Shown in pieces: positions 1 to 5,207 of a DNA stretch of 5,207 bases; the stretch's first letter is position 1, and each line of letters opens with the position of its first letter. The notes beneath the pieces are model-generated. The model searched no databases, had not been told where the DNA came from, and worked only from the letters and a program-made list of their open reading frames with translations. The stretch comes from Rubrobacter sp. (lineage in GTDB: Bacteria; Actinomycetota; Rubrobacteria; Rubrobacterales; Rubrobacteraceae). A program made the translations under genes and the position numbers. The stretch covers positions 2,883 through 8,089 of the forward strand of contig JADDPU010000578.1 of the NCBI GenBank assembly GCA_016781725.1, read 5' to 3'.

Positions 1-163
1 AGGTCAGCCTACACCATCGCCGCCGGCCGGCGAGATCTCACCAGACCGGGCCAGGATAACTCATGGTTCGTAGCTTTCTCGATAATCCATCCCTTCTTCG
101 GAAAGACCGGCGCCGGAGACACGGTTACTCCCTTCGCGGGATCCGCCCTACACCGAACGGGTC

Positions 164-183
164 CCGTACCGGATAGGGTACGG
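164..183. repeat. Perfect 7-bp inverted repeat with 6-nt loop
   Basis: CCGTACC (164-170) and GGTACGG (177-183) are exact reverse complements around the loop GGATAG. The dyad ends 5 bases before the candidate -35 box TTGGAG at 189-194. It has no T-tract after it, so it is a poor intrinsic terminator. Its position just upstream of a possible promoter would suit a regulator-binding dyad or the end of an upstream transcript. The repeat is seen directly; any function is inferred. Confidence 0.5.
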
Positions 184-188
184 TGGCA

Positions 189-216
189 TTGGAGGTCGAA
201 CCGGGGGTGGTATAGA
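189..216 (+). promoter_or_regulatory. Candidate distal topB promoter (extended -10)
   Basis: TTGGAG (189-194) is a four-of-six match to the sigma-70 -35 consensus. It is followed after 16 bases by TATAGA (211-216), which is preceded by TGG, giving an extended -10 arrangement. Initiation would be near 223-225, leaving a leader of about 94 nt before topB. The same -35 hexamer occurs in the promoter of the DUF3224 gene at 2517. This is a pattern match only. Confidence 0.35.
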
Positions 217-283
217 TAGTGCCCTTCGCCGAGAAAGCCTGCCTCCGCGGCCGGCGCCGCTCGACCGGCCCGCGGGTTGGCCG

Positions 284-311
284 CTGTTTTCTGGCCGCCC
301 TCTCGTATACT
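284..311 (+). promoter_or_regulatory. Candidate proximal topB promoter, leaderless arrangement
   Basis: TATACT at 306-311 is a strong -10 hexamer. Exactly six bases separate it from the topB ATG at 318, so transcription would be expected to begin at or within a base or two of the A of the start codon. There is no Shine-Dalgarno between 300 and 317, which fits translation of a leaderless mRNA, a common mode in actinobacteria. The -35 region (around 283-290, CTGTTT-like) is weak. Confidence 0.5.
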
Positions 312-317
312 GCGGTT

Positions 318-2429
318 ATGAGGCTAATCGTCGCAGAGAAGCCCTCCGTCGGGCGGGACATCGCGGTCGTCCTTGGCAGGCACCGTCGGGAGAAGGGTTC
401 CCTGGTCGGCGACGGCTGGGCTGTGACGTGGGCGCTCGGGCACCTGGCCGAGCTTGCGCCCCCCGACGCCTACGGTGAGGAGTACAAGCGGTGGAGGCTG
501 GAGAGCCTGCCGATCCTGCCAGGGCGGTTCAAGGTTAGGGTCAACCCGAAGACCCGCGAGCAATTCTCGGTGGTGAAGGGGCTCCTGCGCGACCCTTCCG
601 TGACGGAGGTAGTGAACGCCTGCGACGCCGGGCGGGAGGGCGAGCTCATCTTCGCCTACCTGTACGGGCTCTCCGGCTGCAAAAAGCCGGTTTTGCGGCT
701 CTGGATCTCCTCGCTCACCCCCGAGGCGATCCGGGAGGGCTTCGACTCTTTGCGCGAAGGCCGCGCGATGAAGCCCCTCGAAGACGCAGCCCGCAGCCGC
801 GGCGAGGCCGACTGGATCGTCGGCATGAACGCTACCCGCGCCTACTCCGTCCGCTTCGGCAGCCCCGGCAACGTCCTCTCCGTCGGCCGCGTCCAGACCC
901 CGACCCTCAAGCTCCTCGTCGACCGCGAGAAAGAGATCGAAGCCTTCAAGCCCGAGAAGTTCTGGACCGTCCACGCCCGCTTCCGCCGCGACGAGGACAC
1001 TTACGACGGCGTCTGGTTCAAGAACAAAGAGAACCGCCTGAAGGAGAGGGAGGCCGCCGACCGGATAGCGGAGAAGGTGCGCGGCGGGACCGGGACCGTC
1101 CGCAAGGCGCAGAAGAAGACGGCCACCGAGAAACCGCCGCTCCTCTACGACCTGACCGAGCTGCAGCGCAACGCCAACGCGAGGTTCGGCTTCACGGCCG
1201 AGCGGACGCTGCGTGCCGCCCAGGCCCTCTACGAGGAGCGGAAGCTTATCACCTACCCCCGCACCTCCAGCCGCTACCTCTCCAAGGACATGGTCGGCGG
1301 CCTGAACAGGCGTATCGAGGCGACGGCCGCCCTTCCGGAGCTCTCGCCGTTCGCCGAAAAACTCCTCGCCCTGCCGAAGCTCCCGACGAGCAAACGAATA
1401 GTGGACGACTCGAAGGTCACCGACCACCACGCCATCGTCCCCACCAACAAAAAGACCCAGGGGGACCTGCCGCCCGACGAGGCGAAGGTCTACGACCTGG
1501 TGGCGCGCCGGTTCCTCGCCGTCTTCTTCCCGGCGGCCCGCTTCGAGAACACCACAGTGGTCACCGAGGTCAGGGGGGAGACGTTCCTCAGCAGGGGCAG
1601 GGTCGTGCTCGAGGCGGGGTGGCGCGCCCTCTACCCCGACGGGGTAGGCGGGCGCAAGGAGAAGGAGCCGCCGGTGTTGCCGCCGATCGAGGTGGGTCAG
1701 GAGTGGGCTGTCGCCAAGGTCGGGGTCAAGGAGGGGGAGACCAAGCCGCCTCCCCGCTACTCCGAGTCCGCGCTGCTCGGGGCCATGGAGACCGCGGGAA
1801 AGCTCGTCGAGGACGAGGAGTTGCGCCAGCAGATGAAAGACTCTGGGCTCGGCACGCCGGCCACGCGGGCGGCCACGATCGAGCGTCTCATCAAGGTAGG
1901 CTACGTCGAGCGCGAGAAGAAGGCCCTCGTCCCTACGGAGAAGGGGCGCTCGCTCGTAGGGCTGCTCGGGGAGAGCCCGCTCTCCTCCCCCGAGCTCACA
2001 GCCCGCTGGGAGGAGCGGCTCGCCAAGATGGAGAAGGGAGCCGAGCGCCGCCCCGACTTCATGGCCGATATAAGCGGCTTTGCGACCGCGCTGGTCGAGG
2101 GGGTCCGCGGCATGGAGGGCGAGAAGCTCGCTGCGCCTTCGCGCAGCCGCCAACCCTTGGGCGCTTGCCCGAAGTGTGGATCTCCGGTGGTCGAGACGAA
2201 GAAGGCCTACGGGTGCTCGGCGTGGAAACAGACCGGGTGCGACTTCGCGATCTGGAAGCAGGTCTCCGGCAAGCGCCTGAGCGAGGCCCAGGCCAAGCAG
2301 CTCCTCACCAGGGGCCGCACCGCCCAGATGAAGGGCTTCAAGAGCAAGGCCGGAAAACCCTACGCCGCCGCGCTGAAGCTGGATGGGGATCATCGGGTGC
2401 GCCTGGAGTTCGAGAGCGGGCGCAAGTAG
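318..2429 (+). CDS. topB: DNA topoisomerase III (type IA), TopB
   Basis: This 703-residue type IA topoisomerase cuts one DNA strand through a 5'-phosphotyrosine link and passes another strand, mainly to decatenate replication and recombination intermediates. The N-terminal TOPRIM domain begins MRLIVAEKPS (catalytic Glu7) and carries DAGREGE at 103-109, the metal-binding acidic motif. The active-site motif ITYPRTSS puts the catalytic tyrosine at residue 313. TDHHAIVPT (368-376) and GLGTPATRAATIERL (510-524) are further family signatures. The C-terminal tail has a four-Cys zinc-binding motif (C617, C620, C633, C641), then the GFKSKAGKPYAA segment (673-684) typical of the TopB form found in Firmicutes and on mobile elements. 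The length is normal for the family. ATG 318 is chosen because homologues start at MRLIVAEKPS; an in-frame GTG at 219 would add 33 residues unlike the family. It stands alone, with no overlapping partner. Confidence 0.97.
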   Translation: MRLIVAEKPSVGRDIAVVLGRHRREKGSLVGDGWAVTWALGHLAELAPPDAYGEEYKRWRLESLPILPGRFKVRVNPKTREQFSVVKGLLRDPSVTEVVNACDAGREGELIFAYLYGLSGCKKPVLRLWISSLTPEAIREGFDSLREGRAMKPLEDAARSRGEADWIVGMNATRAYSVRFGSPGNVLSVGRVQTPTLKLLVDREKEIEAFKPEKFWTVHARFRRDEDTYDGVWFKNKENRLKEREAADRIAEKVRGGTGTVRKAQKKTATEKPPLLYDLTELQRNANARFGFTAERTLRAAQALYEERKLITYPRTSSRYLSKDMVGGLNRRIEATAALPELSPFAEKLLALPKLPTSKRIVDDSKVTDHHAIVPTNKKTQGDLPPDEAKVYDLVARRFLAVFFPAARFENTTVVTEVRGETFLSRGRVVLEAGWRALYPDGVGGRKEKEPPVLPPIEVGQEWAVAKVGVKEGETKPPPRYSESALLGAMETAGKLVEDEELRQQMKDSGLGTPATRAATIERLIKVGYVEREKKALVPTEKGRSLVGLLGESPLSSPELTARWEERLAKMEKGAERRPDFMADISGFATALVEGVRGMEGEKLAAPSRSRQPLGACPKCGSPVVETKKAYGCSAWKQTGCDFAIWKQVSGKRLSEAQAKQLLTRGRTAQMKGFKSKAGKPYAAALKLDGDHRVRLEFESGRK

Positions 2430-2500
2430 ATCGAACCCGCGGGATGCCCCCTGCCCGGCTGGTGGACCCTCGCCGATCCTCGAATATCCCGGTGCGCAGA

Positions 2501-2530
2501 GCGCCCTTTCTCCTCCTTGGAGACGGGCGC
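2501..2530 (+). terminator. Interrupted 11-bp hairpin after topB, possible terminator
   Basis: The outer stem GCGCCC (2501-2506) pairs with GGGCGC (2525-2530). The inner stem TCTCC (2509-2513) pairs with GGAGA (2519-2523), with loop TCCTT and a 2x1 internal loop between the stems. It lies 71 bases past the topB stop, so it could end topB transcripts. No T-tract follows (the next bases are CCCTCCCCG), so it is not a classical intrinsic terminator. The 3' arm of the inner stem overlaps the -35 box of the next promoter, so it could instead be a regulatory dyad. Confidence 0.4.
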
Positions 2531-2545
2531 CCCTCCCCGTAGACT
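2517..2545 (+). promoter_or_regulatory. Candidate sigma-70-type promoter for the DUF3224 gene
   Basis: TTGGAG (2517-2522) and TAGACT (2540-2545) are separated by the ideal 17 bases. Initiation would fall near 2551-2553, giving a leader of about 35 nt that contains the Shine-Dalgarno. The -35 box is embedded in the hairpin at 2501-2530. Confidence 0.55.
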
Positions 2546-2571
2546 TCTCTAGTATCAAGATGCAACGAGGC

Positions 2572-2578
2572 GAGGAGG
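2572..2578 (+). promoter_or_regulatory. Strong Shine-Dalgarno that fixes the DUF3224 start
   Basis: GAGGAGG at 2572-2578 is a strong ribosome-binding site eight bases before ATG 2587. An earlier in-frame ATG at 2560 lies upstream of this site, has no Shine-Dalgarno of its own and would add nine charged residues. The site therefore decides for 2587. Confidence 0.75.
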
Positions 2579-2586
2579 AAGCGGGG

Positions 2587-2985
2587 ATGAGCACGCACGC
2601 GGCGGGCAGTTTCGAGATCGAGAGCTGGGACGAGCAGCCCTACGAGGAGCAAGATGGGACGCGCCTGACCCGCACACACCTGACCAAGAGCTTCAGCGGC
2701 GACATCGAGGGCGAGAGTGTCGCCGAGCTGCTGATGGCCTACGGGTCCGAGGAAGGCTCCGCCGCCTACGTGGGCCTCGAGCGGGTCACGGGCAGCGTCC
2801 ACGGCCGGTCCGGCAGCTTCGTACTGCGGCACAGCGCGACGATGGAGCGTGGCGAGGGGAATGCTAGCTTCTCCGTAGTGCCCGACTCCGCTACCGGCGA
2901 GCTGCGCGGCCTGCGTGGCGAGGCACGGATCACGGTCGAGCCCGGCGGCGCACACTCCTTCACGCTCGATTACGAGTTCGAGTAA
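2587..2985 (+). CDS. DUF3224 domain-containing protein
   Basis: This 132-residue soluble protein consists almost wholly of one DUF3224 domain, a small beta-barrel family related in fold to allene oxide cyclase-like barrels. No biochemical function is established. Family hallmarks seen in order are the start G-S-FEIESWDEQPYEE (8-22), LTRTHLTKSFSGDIEGES (28-45), LLMAY (49-53), the core AAYVGLERVTGSVHGRSGSFVLRH (60-83), the pattern S-V-VPDSATGELRGLRGEA (95-113), and the end FTLDYEFE (125-132). There is no signal peptide, membrane segment or cysteine, so it is probably cytoplasmic. It has its own promoter and Shine-Dalgarno and is separated from both neighbours by about 155 bases, so it looks monocistronic. 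Family assignment is confident; role is unknown. Confidence 0.93.
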   Translation: MSTHAAGSFEIESWDEQPYEEQDGTRLTRTHLTKSFSGDIEGESVAELLMAYGSEEGSAAYVGLERVTGSVHGRSGSFVLRHSATMERGEGNASFSVVPDSATGELRGLRGEARITVEPGGAHSFTLDYEFE

Positions 2986-3017
2986 CGAGAACACCCTGAC
3001 GAGCGCCTTTGGGGGAG

Positions 3018-3093
3018 GCCGCAACTCGACGGCCCTGTAAACCGCCCGATTCCCGGCGTCCGTCTTGCGGGCGGAGAGTTGCGGCGGGCCGTC
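3018..3093. repeat. Interleaved inverted repeats: structured intergenic element
   Basis: Three perfect inverted-repeat pairs lie within 76 bases. A is GCCGCAACTC (3018-3027) with GAGTTGCGGC (3076-3085), 10 bp. B is GACGGCCC (3028-3035) with GGGCCGTC (3086-3093), 8 bp. C is CCGCCCG (3042-3048) with CGGGCGG (3068-3074), 7 bp. C nests inside both others, but A and B cross each other in the order A-B-A'-B' with no spacer. With no loop to span the helices, A and B probably cannot form together easily, so two alternative folds (A+C or B+C) are more plausible than a pseudoknot. It begins 33 bases after the DUF3224 stop and ends before the next promoter, so as RNA it would be a 3' UTR or terminator structure, and as DNA an operator. 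Confidence 0.6.
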
Positions 3094-3125
3094 AAAGAGA
3101 TAACGGTTTCTTCTCGTTCGTGCGC

Positions 3126-3131
3126 TACACT
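3126..3131 (+). promoter_or_regulatory. Candidate -10 box for the oxidoreductase/ABC operon
   Basis: TACACT at 3126-3131 fits a -10 box and ends nine bases before ATG 3141. No convincing -35 box is seen at the usual distance. No Shine-Dalgarno precedes the ATG, so the transcript would start within a few bases of the start codon or exactly at it. The other candidate -10 boxes here, TATACT and TAGACT, fit the same TANACT pattern. Confidence 0.35.
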
Positions 3132-3140
3132 CTCGCGGGT

Positions 3141-3767
3141 ATGAGAACTATCATCGTCGGGGCCGGTCTGGCCGGCCTGACCTGCGCAAAGGTGTTGAAC
3201 GAGCGTGGCGCCGAGGTCGCCGTCTTCGAGGCGTCCGACGACGTCGGCGGGCGCGTGCGCACGGACGAGCGGGACGGGTTCCTGCTCGACCGGGGCTTTC
3301 AGGTGTACTTCACCTCCTACCCGGTCTCGAAGAGGCACCTCGACCATGAGGCGCTGGACTTTCGGGTCTTCGACCCGGGCGCTATCGTCCACCGGGGTCG
3401 CGGGCGGACCGTGCTCTCGGACCCCCTGCGCGACCCGAAGGCGCTCGTCCCGACGCTGCTCTCCGGCGCTGCCACCTTCGGGGATAAACTGCGCACCCCG
3501 AAGGTAGTGGCGAGTAGCCTTCCCGGTGGGGCGATCAGCGTGGGCGAGGAGGACGGCGAGGCCGACACCTCGGCGTTGGAGTACCTGAGGGCTTCGGGCC
3601 TCTCCGTGCTGTACACCGAGTCGTTCTTCAGGCCCTTCTACGGCGGCATCCTGCTCAACCGCGAGCTGGCGACGAGCGCCCGCGTCGCCGGCGAGTACAC
3701 CGAGGATTCTTCCATAAACGGCTCGATGCTCTCGGGGGAGCGGGCCGCGGGGGCGGTGATGGCGTGA
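3141..3767 (+). CDS. FAD-dependent oxidoreductase (amine oxidase-like), internally deleted
   Basis: This is a 208-residue flavoprotein of the amine oxidase/protoporphyrinogen oxidase/phytoene desaturase-like superfamily. The N-terminus is a Rossmann FAD-binding fold: GAGLAG at 7-12, the ribose-binding acid in VFEAS (Glu30), GGRVRTD at 36-42, and DRGFQVYFTSYP at 50-61. FFRPFYGGILLNRELATS (162-179) is the conserved mid-protein segment. Directly after it, at about 181-184, the sequence jumps to AGEYTEDSSINGSMLSGERAAGAV (183-206), the C-terminal FAD-contacting tail of the same family. Full-length members have roughly 400 residues, so about 190-220 residues of substrate domain and second FAD strand region seem missing, without a frameshift. 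The product is probably non-functional or has an altered role. ATG 3141 is chosen because the GAGLAG fold starts five residues later; a GTG-type extension upstream would run through the structured intergenic element. Its stop overlaps the next start by 4 nt. Confidence 0.88.
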   Translation: MRTIIVGAGLAGLTCAKVLNERGAEVAVFEASDDVGGRVRTDERDGFLLDRGFQVYFTSYPVSKRHLDHEALDFRVFDPGAIVHRGRGRTVLSDPLRDPKALVPTLLSGAATFGDKLRTPKVVASSLPGGAISVGEEDGEADTSALEYLRASGLSVLYTESFFRPFYGGILLNRELATSARVAGEYTEDSSINGSMLSGERAAGAVMA

Positions 3768-4510
3768 GAGAAGCTCCGGCGCTCAAGATAGAGAAGCTCA
3801 AGAAGACCTACAAGAACGGGCTGGTCGCGCTCGACGAGGTCTCGCTTGAGGTGGGGGCCGGGAAGTTCTTCGGGCTCCTCGGGCCGAACGGGGCCGGTAA
3901 GACCACGCTCATAAACAGCGTCGTCAGCCTGGCGCGGCCCGACTCCGGGTCGGTCGAGGTCTTCGGGAAGGACGCGTTCAAAGAGTACAGGGAGGCTCGG
4001 CGCATGATCGGGGTCTCCCCCCAGGAGGTGAACCTCGACAAGTTCTTGAACGTCGAGGAGACCCTCCTCTTCCACGCCGGCTACTACGGCGTCCCGAGAC
4101 AGAAGGCCCGCGAGAGGGCCGAGGAGCTTTTGGAGCGCTTCGAGCTTACGGGCAAGCGTACCCAGCGCACCAACACGCTCTCAGGAGGCATGAAGCGGCG
4201 GGTGCTCTTCGCCCGGGCGCTCATGCACGACCCGAAGGTTCTCTTTCTGGACGAGCCCACGGCCGGGGTCGACGTGGAGCTTCGCTACAAGCTGTGGGGC
4301 TACATCCGGGAGCTGAACCGCGGGGGGATGACCATCCTGCTCACGACGCACTACCTGGAGGAGGCCGAGGCGCTGTGCGAGGAGATCGCGCTGATAGACG
4401 GCGGCAGGATCGCAGCCCAGGGGAGCAGCGGGGACCTCAAAGAGCGCTACGAGGCAAGGAACGTCGAGGAGGTCTACATGAAGGTTATTGGCCATGATCT
4501 TAGCCGATAG
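3764..4510 (+). CDS. ABC-2 type exporter ATP-binding protein (YadG/DrrA-like)
   Basis: This 248-residue ATPase should power a membrane exporter with the permease encoded next. All nucleotide-binding motifs are intact: Walker A GPNGAGKTT (40-48, Lys46), Q-loop Gln87, signature LSGGM (139-143), Walker B VLFLDEP (159-165, Glu164 catalytic), D-loop AGVD (167-170) and H-loop His196 in THYLEEAE. The stretch DEPTAGVDVELRYKLWG is closely like E. coli YadG, although the C-terminus is shorter than YadG (about 308 residues as I recall). The tail NVEEVYMKVIG (233-243) is the usual end of ABC-2 exporter ATPases. The start is GTG 3764, whose TG forms part of the preceding gene's TGA, so translation is probably coupled; a G-rich stretch at 3749-3756 may act as a weak Shine-Dalgarno. 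The substrate cannot be read from the sequence. Confidence 0.97.
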   Translation: MREAPALKIEKLKKTYKNGLVALDEVSLEVGAGKFFGLLGPNGAGKTTLINSVVSLARPDSGSVEVFGKDAFKEYREARRMIGVSPQEVNLDKFLNVEETLLFHAGYYGVPRQKARERAEELLERFELTGKRTQRTNTLSGGMKRRVLFARALMHDPKVLFLDEPTAGVDVELRYKLWGYIRELNRGGMTILLTTHYLEEAEALCEEIALIDGGRIAAQGSSGDLKERYEARNVEEVYMKVIGHDLSR

Positions 4511-5207
4511 GACCTTCAGGACGCTCCTCTCGCGCGAGGTCTTGCGCTTCACGCGGGTCTGGATGCAGACCATCGTGCCCCAGCTTCTCACCTCGCTGCT
4601 CTACCTCGTGGTCTTCGGCATCGCGCTCGGGGGCCGCATCAAGCAGATAGATGGGATTCCGTACCTCGAGTACATCCTGCCAGGCATAGCCCTTATGAGC
4701 CTGATCACGAACTCGCAGATGAACTCCTCCTGGTCGGTCTTCGACGCCAAGCGCGAGCGCTACATAGACGAGGTCCTGATCAGCCCGATGAGCGACCTGC
4801 AGATAGCACTCGCCTACTCTTTGGGCGGGATGCTGCGCGGCGTGGTGATGGGGGCCGGAGTCTTCGTCGTCGGCGTGCCGTTCGTCGGAATCCGCATCGA
4901 GCACCCGCTGCTGCTGATCATGATCGGCCTTCTGGCTTCTTTTGCCTTCTCTTCTCTGGGGACGATGGTCGGCGCGATCTCGACCCGGATAGAGCACATC
5001 TCGTTTCTGACGAGCATCGTGATCCAGCCTCTAGCCTTTCTCGGCGGCGTGTTCTACTCCGTCGGGATGCTCCCCGACGTGCTCAAGGTGGCGACGCTCT
5101 TCAACCCGATCTTCTACGCAGTGGACGCCTCCCGCTACGCGACGCTGGGGGTCTCCGACCTGAACCCCTACCCGACGCTCGGGATGGTCTTCCTGATCGC
5201 CGCCCTC
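4494..5207 (+). CDS. ABC-2 type transporter permease (YadH/NodJ-like), 3' end cut by window
   Basis: The frame is open from ATG 4494 to the last base (238 codons, no stop), so the gene continues beyond the window. It is an integral membrane subunit of an ABC-2 exporter with about six hydrophobic segments: near 28-46, 60-73, 105-131, 138-162, 171-190 and 226 onward. RFTRVWMQTIVPQLLTSLLY (18-37) resembles E. coli YadH (RFMRIWVQTLVP), and PLAFLGGVFYSVGMLP (179-194) followed by NP (204-205) is the ABC-2 family signature. YadH has 256 residues, so roughly 15-20 residues are probably missing. The gene overlaps the ATPase gene by 17 nt, a sign of a shared mRNA and coupled translation. A TGA at 4479-4481 limits the start; TTG 4488 is an alternative. 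Codon 3 is the rare TTA, lying within the overlap. Confidence 0.95.
   Translation, partial: MILADRTFRTLLSREVLRFTRVWMQTIVPQLLTSLLYLVVFGIALGGRIKQIDGIPYLEYILPGIALMSLITNSQMNSSWSVFDAKRERYIDEVLISPMSDLQIALAYSLGGMLRGVVMGAGVFVVGVPFVGIRIEHPLLLIMIGLLASFAFSSLGTMVGAISTRIEHISFLTSIVIQPLAFLGGVFYSVGMLPDVLKVATLFNPIFYAVDASRYATLGVSDLNPYPTLGMVFLIAAL

Larger units (their letters stand above)
1..317. other. Intergenic region upstream of topB; no convincing gene
   Basis: No frame on either strand gives a product I recognise. Frame 1 on the + strand is open from base 1 to a stop at 217-219, but its third positions are clearly less GC-rich than in the real genes here and its translation matches no family I know. The stretch around 61-100 is noticeably AT-richer than the rest of the window, as expected for non-coding DNA. 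It contains a perfect hairpin (164-183), a candidate extended -10 promoter (189-216) and a second candidate promoter next to the topB start. The left edge could hold the last codons of an upstream gene, but nothing supports this. Confidence 0.6.

Overview
The window is GC-rich, compact DNA with genes all on the + strand. It most likely comes from a high-GC actinobacterial lineage, and the protein style (Arg/Glu/Gly-rich, GC-ending codons, many GAG/GGG/CTC codons, leaderless-looking starts) made me think of Rubrobacter or a relative. That taxonomic guess is inference from composition; no rRNA or other marker gene is present.

Layout: (1) 1-317 is intergenic with no convincing gene. It holds a perfect 7-bp hairpin and two candidate promoters that point into topB. 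(2) 318-2429 encodes a full-length DNA topoisomerase III (TopB, 703 aa) with TOPRIM motif, catalytic tyrosine and a four-cysteine C-terminal zinc-binding tail; its start looks leaderless. (3) 2430-2586 is a short intergenic region where an 11-bp interrupted hairpin (possible topB terminator) overlaps the -35 box of a good promoter for the next gene. (4) 2587-2985 encodes a small DUF3224 beta-barrel protein with a strong Shine-Dalgarno. (5) 2986-3140 holds an unusual nest of inverted repeats that can form two alternative folds, then a weak promoter. (6) 3141-5207 is a tightly overlapping three-gene operon: an FAD-dependent oxidoreductase, an ABC-2 exporter ATPase and its membrane permease. The permease is cut by the window end.

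The most notable point is that the oxidoreductase (208 aa) keeps the N-terminal half and the extreme C-terminal FAD-binding tail of a roughly 400-residue family but lacks the middle. It looks like an in-frame internal deletion that preserved the reading frame into the 4-nt overlap with the ABC ATPase. The ATPase and permease resemble the YadG/YadH pair of E. coli and probably form one exporter; the substrate is unknown. I found no CRISPR array, insertion sequence, RNA gene or obvious new multi-gene system. The candidates for something undescribed are the structured element at 3018-3093 and the shortened oxidoreductase.
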